A DNA stretch of 64,000 bases from Kineosporia rhizophila (GCF_021277265.1 NZ_JAJSOH010000007.1:124001-188000), one strand, 5' to 3'; positions 33,268 through 42,981 are shown, counted from the stretch's first letter. The notes: generated by a model from the letters alone, not told the origin. Made by a program: numbers and translations.

Positions 33268-35034
33268 TCAGTCTTCGGGGGAGAAGACGCTGGGCGGGGG
33301 CGAGACGATGCTGGGTCGGGCGGCCAGGGTGGATTGGGCGCTCGGCTCGTCCGCGGTGACGAAGGGCTGGAAATCCCCTACGCACCTGAGGTTCTTGGCC
33401 GGGGCCTTCCCGGTCAGCAGGTAGGCCGAGACCGCTTCGTTGACGCAGGCGGAGGAGTTGTAGGCGGTGTGGCCCCAGCTGTCGCTGCTGATCAGGCGGC
33501 TGTTGGGCATCAGCTGGGCGGTGGAGACGGCTTCGGCGTGGTTGGTGGCCGGGTCGTAGGTGTTGCCGATGACCAGGACAGGGGCGGCGGTCCTGCGGGT
33601 GAAGGGGCCGCGGTAGGCGTCCTCGTCCTTGACCGTCCAGGTCTGGGTGGCGCACTGCACGGTGGTCCAGGCCCACTTGGCGCCGAAGTACTGGGCCCGC
33701 TTGTCCGCCGCTCGGGCCTGGGCCGGCCAGCTCGAGGCCTTGGCCGGGTGACGGGCGTCGGTGCAGGTGACAGCGGAGAACGCCTCGTCCGGATTGTCGT
33801 AGGGGAAACCGCGCCGGGGGCCGGGGGCCGGCTTCACCGCCGCGTGCGTGGCGTTGCGGGACTTGCGCAGTCGCTTGGTCGCCGCGGTGCGCTGAGCCTT
33901 GGTGGCGCCCGGGTCGGTGGCCTCCCACGTGCTCTGCAGGAGCGGGGGCAGCAGCATGACGCCGAAGACGTCGTAGAGCCCGGTGAGGCTGTCGTCGATC
34001 AGGTTGCTGAAGTCGTAGCGGGAGCCGTCCGGGAAGACGACGGGCTTCTTCTTCAGCCGCTTGGTCAGGGTGTCGAACTTGGCCACGGTCTTGCCGCCGG
34101 CGGCGAAGGGGCACGCTTCGACACCGGCCTTGCCGCAGCGCACCAGCAGTTCGCGCAGCGCCTTGTCGGCCCCCTCGGCGGAGTGCAGACGCTGGTCCTG
34201 GTTGAGCTTTCCGGTCTTCTTGGTGCCGGTCCAGGAGATCGGGTCGAGGACGCCGTCGATCGCGATGGCGCGGACCCGATCGGGGTAGAGGTTGGCGTAC
34301 ACCTCACCCAGGAACGTGCCGTAGGAGAAGCCGATGTAGGTCAGCTTCTTGTCGCCCACCGCGCGCCGCATGAGTTCCATGTCCCGGGCCACCTGCACGG
34401 TGGACATCGACCCGGCCAGCTTCTTGCCGGTGGTGGAACACTTCTGCCCCAGCTGCTCGGCTGAGGCGATCATCGCCTGCTGTTCCTTCTTGGTCTCGGG
34501 GTAGTAGTTGGCCGCCTTCAGGCCCTCCAGCCCGTTGCTCTGGGCCTTGTTGCTGGTGAAGCACTTGACCCGGGCGCTGGCCCCGACACCGCGCGGGTCG
34601 ACGCCGATGATGTCGAACCGTTCCTGCAGGGCGGGATCGAAGAACTCGGCGGCGTTGGCGGCCACGTCGGTGGCGGAGCCGCTGGGCCCGCCGGGGTTGA
34701 CGAACAGGCTGCCGATCCGCTTCTTCGGCTCGGTGGCCCGCGAACGCAGCAACGCGATCTCGGTCTTGGCGCCCTTGGGCTGGTCGTAGTCCAGTGGCAC
34801 CTTCGCGGTGGCGCACTGCAGGTTCGGGGCGTAGCAGGAGTACCAGTCCAGTTCGGGGGTCTTGATCCTGTCCATCCGCCGGGCCTCGGCCTCGGACGTC
34901 CGGTCCGGCTCGGCCACGCTGCGGGCTGTCGATCTGGTGGTGGTGGCACTGGCCGAGGGGGCGGCCAGTGCCACCGTCCCTGAGGCAGCCATGGCCAGGG
35001 CCGCCACGAGCGATCCGGCGCGTGTGAACCTCAT
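33268..35034 (-). CDS. Secreted S33-type alpha/beta hydrolase (tripeptidyl aminopeptidase-like)
   Basis: The 588-residue protein begins with a Sec signal peptide (hydrophobic 8-25, APSASA cleavage region near 30). It has the S33/TAP layout: LDWYSC, VPLDYDQP, FVNPGGPSGS oxyanion loop (112-120), IIGVDPRGVGAS, and the nucleophile elbow YIGFSYGTFLG (Ser237). A long lid follows, and the C-terminal TAP-like domain has VLVIGNTYDPATN and DSWGHTAYN for the acid and histidine. Relatives in Streptomyces cleave N-terminal tripeptides or are proline aminopeptidases. An upstream structured region may control it. Confidence 0.92.
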   Translation of the reverse strand: MRFTRAGSLVAALAMAASGTVALAAPSASATTTRSTARSVAEPDRTSEAEARRMDRIKTPELDWYSCYAPNLQCATAKVPLDYDQPKGAKTEIALLRSRATEPKKRIGSLFVNPGGPSGSATDVAANAAEFFDPALQERFDIIGVDPRGVGASARVKCFTSNKAQSNGLEGLKAANYYPETKKEQQAMIASAEQLGQKCSTTGKKLAGSMSTVQVARDMELMRRAVGDKKLTYIGFSYGTFLGEVYANLYPDRVRAIAIDGVLDPISWTGTKKTGKLNQDQRLHSAEGADKALRELLVRCGKAGVEACPFAAGGKTVAKFDTLTKRLKKKPVVFPDGSRYDFSNLIDDSLTGLYDVFGVMLLPPLLQSTWEATDPGATKAQRTAATKRLRKSRNATHAAVKPAPGPRRGFPYDNPDEAFSAVTCTDARHPAKASSWPAQARAADKRAQYFGAKWAWTTVQCATQTWTVKDEDAYRGPFTRRTAAPVLVIGNTYDPATNHAEAVSTAQLMPNSRLISSDSWGHTAYNSSACVNEAVSAYLLTGKAPAKNLRCVGDFQPFVTADEPSAQSTLAARPSIVSPPPSVFSPED

Positions 35035-35444
35035 CAGAGTCCTTTCTCCTGCTGCGTGCGAGAGGAACCTCGCCGCAACCCTTGTCGGCGGGTGTTCGCC
35101 GCGCGGTTGCGGCGGTTTCGCTGCAGGAGAACTTACGAATAAGTGACGAAAGGGGCGTCAGCTTTTCGTCGGAGCGGGCCACAGTCATCCTTAAGGATGA
35201 CCACCTGTGAGCGGTCGCTCGGGAAGGGACGGGAGCCGTCAGGGTGGCCTGCTCAAAGGCTCTCCCGCGGAACAGTTTCTGCTTCGCCGGACCGATGACC
35301 GGGGTCGCCACCGGTCAGTCCCGATCGTGATCGAACCATCGGCGGGTCCCGAGCGTTCAGCCCAGCGCCCGCCCGGCCCAGTCGCAGGCACCTGACCGTC
35401 TTCGGGCCCTGCGGTCGGCCGGTGATCCGACCGAAGGGAAAGTC
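35035..35444. other. 410-bp intergenic region rich in inverted repeats
   Basis: No convincing gene is seen between the divergent peptidase and ABC exporter genes. It holds four inverted repeats: a 10-bp stem 35071-35080/35105-35114 with a nested 5-bp stem, ACTTA-CGAA-TAAGT at 35130-35143, GACGAAA/TTTCGTC at 35144-35150/35164-35170, and an 18-bp perfect palindrome at 35184-35201. The right 240 bp have no clear structure apart from GGGAAAG before the exporter ATG. Confidence 0.7.
35184..35201. promoter_or_regulatory. Perfect 18-bp palindrome, probable repressor site
   Basis: GTCATCCTTAAGGATGAC is fully self-complementary with no spacer. It lies in the divergent gap, 150 bp from the peptidase start and 243 bp from the exporter start. 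Such a site would suit a dimeric repressor such as a PadR, GntR or MarR protein; no such gene is adjacent. Confidence 0.65.
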
Positions 35445-37265
35445 ATGACCGCCACCGACACTGCCACGGACACCGGCACCGACACCGGCACCGGGCCTGG
35501 GCAGCGGGACCGGTTCGCCCTGCTCTGGCGGTACGCCCGCCCCCAGGCCCGGTCCCTCGTGCTGGCCGGTGTGCTGGGGCTCGGGGTGTCCGCCTCGGGG
35601 CTGGTCAGTCCGCTGGCCACCCGTGAGGTGCTCGGGGCCCTGGGCAGCGGCGAGTCCCTAGCCGACCCGATCCTGCTGCTCCTGGCCCTGATCGTGGTCG
35701 GGGCCGGGATGAGCTGGTGGCAGTGGCGGGTGCTGGGCGCGATGGCCGAGCACGTGGTCTACGACGTGCGTGAAGGCATGATCCGCCGCTACCTGCAGGC
35801 GAAGGTCCTGCCGCTGCTGGCCCGGCCCAGCGGCGAGCTGGTCACCCGGGTCACCTCCGACTCGGTGCTGCTGCGCGAGGCCGCCTCCTCCAGTGTGATC
35901 GGGCTGATCAACGCCTTCGTCCTGCTGATCGGCACGCTGGTGCTGATGGCCGTGCTCGACCTGGTGCTGGCCCTGGCCACCGTTGGGTCGATCGCGGTGG
36001 TCACCGTGCTGTTCGTGATGCTGATGCCGGCGATCGGGGTGGCCCAGGGGCGGTCGCAGGCCGCGCTGGGAGAGCTCGGGGGTGAGCTCGACGGCACGTT
36101 GCGGGCGATCAAGACGGTCAAGGCGGCAGGCGCTGAACCGCGTCAGGTGCAGCGGCTGCTGGAGCACGCCCAGCAGGCCCGCATCCAGAGCCTGACCGCG
36201 GTGCGGCGGGAGGCGCTGGTCTGGACCATCGCCTGGACCGGGGTGGAGACGGCGATCCTGGTCATCCTCGGCGTGGGGGCCTGGCGGGTCGACCAGGGCG
36301 CGATGGACGTGCCCACGCTGATCGCCTTCCTGCTCTACGCCTTCGGCCTGATCGGCCCGGTGATGGAGATCAGCCAGAACGCCACCACGCTGCAGACCGG
36401 GCTCGCCGCGGCCGGGCGGATCAGTGAGGTGGAGTCCCTGGAGGTGGAGCAGCAATTCGAGCAGGCCGGGCCGACCAGGAGCCCGGACGCAGGGGCCCCG
36501 GTGGTCGAACTGGCCGGAGTGACGGCTCGTTACGCCCCGGGCGTGGCTCCCGCGGTGCGAGAGCTCGACCTGGTGATCCCGGCGCGCGGGCACATCGCCC
36601 TGGTCGGGCCGTCCGGTGCAGGCAAGACCACGGTGTTCTCGCTGATCCTGCGTTTCCTGGAGCCCGAGCACGGGCAGCTCCGGCTGAACGGTGTTCCCTA
36701 CGAGCAGATCCGGCCCGCCGAGGTGCGCCGGCACCTGGCCTACGTCGAGCAGGAGACTCCGGTGGTGCCCGGCACGATCCGCGAGAACCTGCTCTACGCG
36801 AACCCGGACGCCACCGACTCGGAGGTCACCGACGTCCTCAAACGCATTCGCCTGCAGGACAAGATCGACGAACTTCCCGACGGCCTGGACACCCGGCTCG
36901 GCGACTCCACCGTCTCGGGCGGTCAGCGGCAGCGGATCGCGCTGGCCCGCGCACTGCTGGCCCGGCCCGCGGTGCTGCTGCTCGACGAGGCCACGGCCCA
37001 GGTCGACGGGATCACCGAGGCAGCCATCCACGACGCGGTGCGCCAGCAGGCCCGGGAAGGGGCGGTGGTGACCATCGCCCACCGCCTTTCGACCGTGCTC
37101 GACGCCGACCAGATCGTGGTCATGCAGGCCTCCCGGGTGGTGGCCCGCGGCACCCACGAGGAACTTCTGCGCGACAGCCCGCTGTACGCCGAACTGGTCG
37201 CCGCCCTGCGGATCGGCGACCAGCTCGAGTCCAGCTCTACCGCTCAGCCCTCGTCGTCGTCGTAG
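35445..37265 (+). CDS. ABC exporter, fused permease and ATPase (half-transporter)
   Basis: The 606-residue half-transporter has a short Thr/Asp repeat at its N-terminus (TDTATDTGTDTGTG), six membrane helices with the DVREGMIRRYLQAKVLPLL coupling region, and a C-terminal ATPase. The ATPase shows Walker A GPSGAGKTT, the Q loop YVEQETPVVPGTIRENLLYANP, signature VSGGQRQR, Walker B VLLLDEATAQVD, and the H loop AHRLST. It would act as a homodimer exporting lipids, peptides or drugs. GGGAAAG precedes the ATG. The last 22 bp overlap the convergent secreted hydrolase gene. Confidence 0.92.
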   Translation: MTATDTATDTGTDTGTGPGQRDRFALLWRYARPQARSLVLAGVLGLGVSASGLVSPLATREVLGALGSGESLADPILLLLALIVVGAGMSWWQWRVLGAMAEHVVYDVREGMIRRYLQAKVLPLLARPSGELVTRVTSDSVLLREAASSSVIGLINAFVLLIGTLVLMAVLDLVLALATVGSIAVVTVLFVMLMPAIGVAQGRSQAALGELGGELDGTLRAIKTVKAAGAEPRQVQRLLEHAQQARIQSLTAVRREALVWTIAWTGVETAILVILGVGAWRVDQGAMDVPTLIAFLLYAFGLIGPVMEISQNATTLQTGLAAAGRISEVESLEVEQQFEQAGPTRSPDAGAPVVELAGVTARYAPGVAPAVRELDLVIPARGHIALVGPSGAGKTTVFSLILRFLEPEHGQLRLNGVPYEQIRPAEVRRHLAYVEQETPVVPGTIRENLLYANPDATDSEVTDVLKRIRLQDKIDELPDGLDTRLGDSTVSGGQRQRIALARALLARPAVLLLDEATAQVDGITEAAIHDAVRQQAREGAVVTIAHRLSTVLDADQIVVMQASRVVARGTHEELLRDSPLYAELVAALRIGDQLESSSTAQPSSSS

Positions 37266-39619
37266 ACGGTGAACACACCCCATCCGTCGCCCACCACGGC
37301 GTTCTTGGGCGCCGAGAGGGTGATGTCCAGACGGGCCAGGGGCTCGCCCTTCTGGTTGCCCCGCATCCGGAACTCGGCCACCGTCCTGGTCTTTCCGGCC
37401 GGGACGACCACCTTGATCCACCGGGTCGGCACCCGGGCGTCGGTGTCGGCCACGTCGGTGTTGATGTTCACGACCACCGGCACCGGCGCCGGCTCGGACA
37501 AGGTGACCGGCACCCGGACGCGTTGCGTGCGGTCGTACTCGTAGGCGATCTGGTCGCCGACGCTGGCCGAGGGCAGGTCGGTGGGCCCACCCAGGACGCT
37601 GGTGGGGGTGTCGAGGGCCAGGTCGGACAGGACCACGTCGCCGCGCACGGAGGCCCGGGCGAAGGAGACCCGGGTGATCGCGGCCGGGTCGATGCCGTCG
37701 AACTCCTCCAGCGGGATGCGCACGGTGCGCATGACGACACGGGCCGAACCCTGCAGCTTCGGCCAGGGTTTCAGGGCGTTGCTGTAGTTGGCCACGTTGA
37801 CGGTCGCCTTCGTGCCGTCCCGGTCGCTGACCGTGACCTTGAGGTCGGCCTTGCCGCTCTGGGTGGCGGCGCGAAAGGTGAGTGCCTCATGGGCAGTTGA
37901 CGGTTTGGTGTTCACGGACGCGAGGGGGTCGGCTTTGGTCTTGGACGTCCACCTCAGGCGCAACACGGATGTGGTGGGGACGTCGGGGGCGAAGTAGGCG
38001 GAGACCCAGTGTGGTTGGTAGGCGGAGTATTCGCTGGCGTTCGAGCAGGTCGGGGTCTTCTTGGAGCCGGCGGGCATTTCGCCGGTACCGGTGCAGTAGG
38101 TGGCCGCTCCCGACGTGGTGACCGACCGCTTGGCCACGGAGAAGGTGGCCAGGTCGGTGCGGGCCGAGGAGGGCTGCTGGGCCTGGGTGTGCACGACCGC
38201 CGGCCCGGCCGACTTCGCGCGGCCGTCCGTGCCGTCGAACAGGGGCAGGAACTGCTGCTCATCGCCCAGGTTGAGCCGGAAGAAACCGGCCATGTAGGCC
38301 GCACCGGCGGCGCGCTGCTGCCGGGGCGATAGGCGGCCCGGCGCCTTGCTCCCGCACAGCGGATCTTCCCGATCGAACCAGTCGTCCACCGCACCCCCCT
38401 TCGAGGTGGAGGGCGTCCATTCGGTGTTGAAGAAGTTGTGGTTCGCGCCCATCATCACCAGGGACGTGCGCAGCACGTCGTCCGGCCCCGAGTAGCGGGT
38501 GTCGTCGTAGTAACGCTGCCCCTGCAGGTCGGAGACGTCGCCGTCGCAGTAGGGCAGGATCACCGCCATCGCCGCGCCGGGCAGGGTGGCGCGGGTGAAG
38601 TCGGTCGGGGCCAGGGGCAGCACCGCGCGGATGCCGTAGGGCGAGGGCCGGGCCGCGTTGGCCAGCGCCGCGGCCACCACGCCCTCACCACCTCGGGAGT
38701 GGCCCATCAGCCCGACGTTCGACAGATCGAGGCGACCACTGAACGCGTTGCCCTCGTCGGACGTCCACCGTCGTAACCGGTCGAGGTGGGCCAGCACGAG
38801 ATCACCGCGGGCCTGCGCCCCCGCATCGGGCGCCGACTCGTTCAGGGCCGCGTTGATCCCGTTGGCGCTGATCGAGAACACCGCATAGCCGTTGGAGGCC
38901 AGGGCCTTGGCCGGCGCGTCGTACCCCCGGTAGCTCGGCACCGGCTTCAGGCCCTTGGTGCAGGGCCAGGTGAAGGCGGGGTTGCCCTTCGGCTCGCCGT
39001 AGCACCAGCCGTGCATGCCGTGCAGGAAGATCACCACCGGCCGGGCGCCCTCGGCCCCCTTCGGAAGGTAGGCGGCGGCCCGCATCTCGACGGCCTGACC
39101 GCCGAGCCCGGGCAGACGTACCGCGCTGTCGCCCAGGTCGTAGTCGGCCCGCTCGACCGTATACGGGCCGGGGGCAGCCGGGTCTTCAGCGAGCAACTCG
39201 CCGGTCGGCGCCTCGGCCTCAGGAGCAGCGCCATAGGTGCGGGAGGAAGCCTGTCCGGCGACCTTGCCGTTCCAGGCCAGCTGCACCTTGCGGGCCTTGG
39301 CCACCCGGGCGTCCGAGGTACGCAACGTGAGCGTGTGCCCGTCCGCAGCCCGGGCGGCCACCCCGACCACGCGCCCGTCCACGGCGATCTGGGGCAGCGC
39401 CGCGCGGATGGCCACCGGCTGGGCCAGGCGCAGTCTCACTGTGTAGGTGTCGCCCTGCCCGCGCCGGGTCACCGACCAGTCGGCCCCGGCCGTGCGGCCC
39501 GAGACCTCGGGCGCGGCCGAGACTCCGGGCGGCGTCGGGTCGGCCTGGGCCACCCCACCCGACAACCCGCCCAACGTGAGCGCGACCGCGATCGTCGCCA
39601 CGAACGTCCGTAAATTCAT
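37244..39619 (-). CDS. Large secreted alpha/beta hydrolase
   Basis: The 791-residue protein has a Sec signal peptide (hydrophobic 6-24, AQA cleavage near 26), a beta-type N-terminal region to about 180, then an alpha/beta-hydrolase core with VIFLHGMHGWCYG (197-208) and the nucleophile elbow LMGHSRGGEG (Ser308). The histidine may be in MGANHNFFN. After about residue 470 come beta-rich domains with no known name, ending in an acidic YDDDEG. The fold resembles secreted platelet-activating-factor-acetylhydrolase-like or chlorophyllase-like esterases; the substrate is unknown. Four cysteines suggest disulfides. Confidence 0.85.
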   Translation of the reverse strand: MNLRTFVATIAVALTLGGLSGGVAQADPTPPGVSAAPEVSGRTAGADWSVTRRGQGDTYTVRLRLAQPVAIRAALPQIAVDGRVVGVAARAADGHTLTLRTSDARVAKARKVQLAWNGKVAGQASSRTYGAAPEAEAPTGELLAEDPAAPGPYTVERADYDLGDSAVRLPGLGGQAVEMRAAAYLPKGAEGARPVVIFLHGMHGWCYGEPKGNPAFTWPCTKGLKPVPSYRGYDAPAKALASNGYAVFSISANGINAALNESAPDAGAQARGDLVLAHLDRLRRWTSDEGNAFSGRLDLSNVGLMGHSRGGEGVVAAALANAARPSPYGIRAVLPLAPTDFTRATLPGAAMAVILPYCDGDVSDLQGQRYYDDTRYSGPDDVLRTSLVMMGANHNFFNTEWTPSTSKGGAVDDWFDREDPLCGSKAPGRLSPRQQRAAGAAYMAGFFRLNLGDEQQFLPLFDGTDGRAKSAGPAVVHTQAQQPSSARTDLATFSVAKRSVTTSGAATYCTGTGEMPAGSKKTPTCSNASEYSAYQPHWVSAYFAPDVPTTSVLRLRWTSKTKADPLASVNTKPSTAHEALTFRAATQSGKADLKVTVSDRDGTKATVNVANYSNALKPWPKLQGSARVVMRTVRIPLEEFDGIDPAAITRVSFARASVRGDVVLSDLALDTPTSVLGGPTDLPSASVGDQIAYEYDRTQRVRVPVTLSEPAPVPVVVNINTDVADTDARVPTRWIKVVVPAGKTRTVAEFRMRGNQKGEPLARLDITLSAPKNAVVGDGWGVFTVYDDDEG

Positions 39620-39727
39620 GCGCCCAGCCCCCGCCCGGTCGACTACCCCTCTTTGCCCGGTATATCAGGGTTCTCGGCGCAGTAGCGGCGGATTCCGGAC
39701 AACCGTCGGGGGACGGCCCGCAAAATA

Positions 39728-39760
39728 CCCCGGCCCGGGACCGACGGTCCCGGGCCGGGG
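39728..39760 (-). terminator. Rho-independent terminator of the sugar ABC operon
   Basis: A perfect 15-bp GC-rich stem (39728-39742 with 39746-39760) around a three-base loop lies 15 bases after the minus-strand lipoprotein stop. On the minus strand it is followed by TATTTT, giving a U-rich tail. Confidence 0.9.
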
Positions 39761-39774
39761 TGGTCAGACGACGA

Positions 39775-40821
39775 TCAGAAGTCGAAGTCGCCGATGTTGT
39801 CCTTGTTGAAGCCGGTCGGCTCGCCCAGCAGGACCTCACCGTTCGCGCCCACGGTGTACTCGCCGAGGTCGCCGGCGGTGAACTTGTCACCCTCCTTGCC
39901 GGTGATCTCGCCGTTGGCCAGCGCGGCCGCGGCATAGGCGGCCAGGGTGCCCAGGTCGGTCGGGTTCCACAGGTAGAACTCGGTGACCGTGCCGTCCTCG
40001 ACGAACGAGCGCATCTGGTTCGGCGTGCCCAGGCCGGTCAGCGCGACCTTGCCCTTGGCCTCGGAGGTGGACAGGTAGCGGGCCGCCGCCGCGATGCCGA
40101 CCGTGGTGGGGGAGATGATGCCCTTCAGGTTCGGGTGGGTCTGCAGCAGGGCCGCGGTCTTGTCGAAGGAGGTCTGGTCGTCGTCGTTGCCGTAGACGGT
40201 GTCGACCAGCTTGATGTCGGGGTGGTTGGCCTTCAGCTCCTCCTCCATGAGCTTGATCCAGGCGTTCTGGTTGGTGGCGTTGGCCGCCGCCGACAGGATC
40301 GCGATCTCACCCTTGTCGCCGATCTGCTCGGCCAGACCGTCGACCTGGGCCTTGGCGATGCCCTCGGGCGAGGCCTGGTTGATGAACAGGTCGCGGTACT
40401 GCGGCTCGGTGTCGGAGTCGAAGGTGACGACCTTGGTGCCGCCGTCGCGGGCCTGGGTCAGCGCCGAGCCCACCGCCTTCGGGTCGTTCGCCGAGATCAC
40501 GATCGCGCTGGCCTTCTGCTGCGCGGCGGTGTTGATGTACTGCACCTGCGCGTCCGGGCTGGCGGTCTGCGGGCCGACCTCGGAGAACTTGCCGCCCAGG
40601 GCCTCGACCGCGGCCTTGCCGCCGGCGTCGCTGGCGTCGAAGTACGGGTTGCCCAGGTTCTTCGGCAGGAAGACGATGTTCAGCGCCTTCTCGCCGGAGC
40701 CGGAACCGCCGCTGCCGGAATCGCTCTCGCCGGTGTCGGCCTTGCCGCAGCCGGTGACCGCGATGGCGAAGGTGAGGCCGATCGCACCGAGCAGGGTGCT
40801 ACGACGGGTGAGGGTGCTCAT
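39775..40821 (-). CDS. rhaS: Rhamnose-type sugar ABC transporter substrate-binding lipoprotein
   Basis: The 348-residue periplasmic-binding protein has a lipoprotein signal with lipobox VTGC (Cys25) and a Gly/Ser linker. The ribose-type fold begins LNIVFLPKNLGNPYFDASDAG, with KASAIVISANDPKAVGSAL, VVTFDSDTE, and GIISPTTVGIAAAARYL. This matches RhaS, the rhamnose-binding protein, better than ribose or AI-2 binders, though AI-2-like binding proteins are close relatives. It is the last gene of a four-gene operon; a strong terminator follows. AAAGGAA before the ATG MSTLTRR supports the start over a possible earlier codon. Confidence 0.88.
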   Translation of the reverse strand: MSTLTRRSTLLGAIGLTFAIAVTGCGKADTGESDSGSGGSGSGEKALNIVFLPKNLGNPYFDASDAGGKAAVEALGGKFSEVGPQTASPDAQVQYINTAAQQKASAIVISANDPKAVGSALTQARDGGTKVVTFDSDTEPQYRDLFINQASPEGIAKAQVDGLAEQIGDKGEIAILSAAANATNQNAWIKLMEEELKANHPDIKLVDTVYGNDDDQTSFDKTAALLQTHPNLKGIISPTTVGIAAAARYLSTSEAKGKVALTGLGTPNQMRSFVEDGTVTEFYLWNPTDLGTLAAYAAAALANGEITGKEGDKFTAGDLGEYTVGANGEVLLGEPTGFNKDNIGDFDF

Positions 40822-40840
40822 GGTGGTGGTTCCTTTCACG

Positions 40841-41923
40841 TCAGTGTGAATTGGGTGAAGCGGGTGAAGCGGGAGCAGGGGAGGGACCGGTGGAGCTGTT
40901 GCGCCTGGAACGCTGGTTGCTCACGGAGGAGACCCACGCCAGGAGACTGGGGGAGAGCACGGACAGCACGAGCAGCAGCCCGATGATGATGTTGATGACG
41001 TTCACGGTGATGCCCTCCAGGCGCAGGGCGCTGGAGATGACGCCGATCAGGAGCACCCCGGCGATCACGCCGGCCAGCTTGCCCCGGCCGCCGAAGATCG
41101 ACACCCCGCCGAGCAGGACCGCGGCGATGACCTGCAGTTCCAGCCCGGTGGCGTTGTCGCCGCGGGCGCTGCCGAAGCGCAGGGTGAAGAAGATGCCGGC
41201 CAGGGCGGCCACGGTACCGGTCAGGACGAACAGGATCAGCTTGGTGCGCTGCACGTTCACCCCGGAGAACTCCGCGGCCTCGGGGCTGAGCCCGATGTCG
41301 TAGATGCCCCGGCCGAACGGCGAGAAGTGCAGCAGCGCCACGAAGATCGCGGCCAGGACGGCGAACACCAGCATGAACGTGGGGATCCCGGTGGAACCCA
41401 GGACCTTGGACGTCTGCTCGGTCCAGTTCGCGGGGAAGTCGGTGACCGCCTCGGTGCCGAGCAGGCCGACCGCGATGCCACGGTACAGGGCCAGCGTGCC
41501 GATCGTGACGGCCAGCGAGGGCAGCCCGACGTAGGCCACCAGGAACCCGTTGAACACCCCGCACACCACCCCGACGAGCAGGGCGACGAGCACCGCCAGG
41601 CCCATCGGGGCCCCGTCCTGGACCAGGAGCCCGAGAACGGCGCTGGACAGGCCGACCACGGACGCGATCGACAGGTCGATCTCGCCGGTGATGATCACCA
41701 GGGTCATCGGCAGGGCGATGAGCAGGATGGTGGTCATGTCGATCAGGATGTACGTCAGGGTCAGGGTGTCGCCGAAGTACGGGATGTTGCTGTAGCCGTA
41801 GAAGTAGACGATCAGCACCATCGCGACGACGGCGGCCTCCCGGCTCGCCAGCAGGCGGCGCCAGAGGGGTTGCGAGTAGGCGGGGTACGTCCGCTGAGCG
41901 GTTTCCGGAGCTGCGGTGCTCAT
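40841..41923 (-). CDS. Sugar ABC transporter permease (rhamnose type, second)
   Basis: The 360-residue BPD_transp_2 family permease has about ten membrane segments and the family motif MTLVIITGEIDLSIASVVGLSSAV. A later loop FGRGIYDIGLSPEAAEFSGV resembles the EAA-like coupling loop, and GLELQVIAAVLLGGVSIFGGRG follows. It would pair with the first permease as a heterodimer to import rhamnose or a similar deoxysugar. The C-terminus has a Pro/Ser-rich tail after the last helix (NSSTGPSPAPASPAS). The start overlaps the previous stop by 4 bp, which couples translation. Confidence 0.9.
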   Translation of the reverse strand: MSTAAPETAQRTYPAYSQPLWRRLLASREAAVVAMVLIVYFYGYSNIPYFGDTLTLTYILIDMTTILLIALPMTLVIITGEIDLSIASVVGLSSAVLGLLVQDGAPMGLAVLVALLVGVVCGVFNGFLVAYVGLPSLAVTIGTLALYRGIAVGLLGTEAVTDFPANWTEQTSKVLGSTGIPTFMLVFAVLAAIFVALLHFSPFGRGIYDIGLSPEAAEFSGVNVQRTKLILFVLTGTVAALAGIFFTLRFGSARGDNATGLELQVIAAVLLGGVSIFGGRGKLAGVIAGVLLIGVISSALRLEGITVNVINIIIGLLLVLSVLSPSLLAWVSSVSNQRSRRNSSTGPSPAPASPASPNSH

Positions 41924-42981
41924 GCCTCGTCCCTCGCTTCGATCAGTTTGCGCGCCTGCCGGGCCGCGAGCACCCGGTCCAGCACGATGGCGGCGATGAT
42001 CAGGGCACCGACCAGGGCCTGCTGCCAGAACTCGGAGATGCCGACCATGGGCAGGGCGCTGTTGATGGTCACCAGCAGCACCGCGCCGATGCCGGCGCCC
42101 CAGGCGGTGCCGGAGCCACCGAAGATGGCCACGCCGCCGACCACCGCGGCGGCCACGGCCTGGAACTCGATGCCGGTGCCGGCGCTGGAGCTGACCGTGC
42201 CGTAGCGGGCGGCGAAGATGACGCCGGCCAGGCCGGCCAGGGCGCCGCTGAGCACGAACGCGCCGATCACCCGGCGGCGCACGGCCAGACCGTAGAGGAC
42301 CGCGGCCTCGGGGTCGGAACCGACCGCGTAGAGCTCGCGGCCGGACTTGGCGGTCTGCAGGTAGTAGCCCACCGCCACCACGATCACCATGGCCACGATG
42401 AACAGCACCGGGATGGTGAGGATCTGGGCCGTGCCCAGGTCGAGGAAGCCCTTGGGCATCTGCGAGGCGCTGATCAGCTTGGAACCGGCCCAGGTGAGCA
42501 CGATTCCGCGGAAGATGTACTGGGTGCCCAGGGTGATCACCAGGGCGGGCACCTTGCCGTAGCCCACCAGCACGCCGTTGACCAGGCCCAGGCCGGCGCC
42601 GGCGGCGGTGCCGACCAGGAAGGCCAGCACCGGTGACATGCCCGGGTAGGACATGAACAGGTCACCGGTCAGCCAGGCGGTCAGGCCCAGGATCGAGCCG
42701 ACCGACAGGTCGACGTTGCGGGTGATGATGACGACCGTCTGCCCGGCCGCCAGCAGCAGCATGATCGACGGGGTCAGCAGCAGGTCGCGCCAGCCGGTGG
42801 AGCTGAACACGAAGTCCGGGCTCTTGATCGCCGCAGCGGCGACGACCAGCAGCAGGACGATCGCGACCGACAGTTCCCGGGAGCGCAGGATCGTGCGGAT
42901 CAGCCGGTCCCGGTGGGACATCGAGCTGGGCTCCACGAGCAGCGTCGTGGTCTCCGTGTGCTCGGAGGTGGTGGGGCTCAT
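41920..42981 (-). CDS. Sugar ABC transporter permease (rhamnose type, first)
   Basis: The 353-residue BPD_transp_2 permease has about nine to ten membrane segments. It shows the motif GQTVVIITRNVDLSVGSILGLTAW, the cytoplasmic loop KSGRELYAVGSDPEAAVLYGL, and GIEFQAVAAAVVGGVAIFGGSG. It is one half of the membrane channel of the rhamnose-type importer. The ATG is chosen because it overlaps the ATPase stop by four bases; a longer open frame upstream is antisense-like to the ATPase gene and not protein-like. It also overlaps the next permease by 4 bp. Confidence 0.9.
   Translation of the reverse strand: MSPTTSEHTETTTLLVEPSSMSHRDRLIRTILRSRELSVAIVLLLVVAAAAIKSPDFVFSSTGWRDLLLTPSIMLLLAAGQTVVIITRNVDLSVGSILGLTAWLTGDLFMSYPGMSPVLAFLVGTAAGAGLGLVNGVLVGYGKVPALVITLGTQYIFRGIVLTWAGSKLISASQMPKGFLDLGTAQILTIPVLFIVAMVIVVAVGYYLQTAKSGRELYAVGSDPEAAVLYGLAVRRRVIGAFVLSGALAGLAGVIFAARYGTVSSSAGTGIEFQAVAAAVVGGVAIFGGSGTAWGAGIGAVLLVTINSALPMVGISEFWQQALVGALIIAAIVLDRVLAARQARKLIEARDEA

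Noticed and set aside
35207..35395. 62-codon GTG frame after the 18-bp palindrome
   Set aside because: No RBS or -10 box at the right distance, and its composition is like that of random GC-rich sequence.
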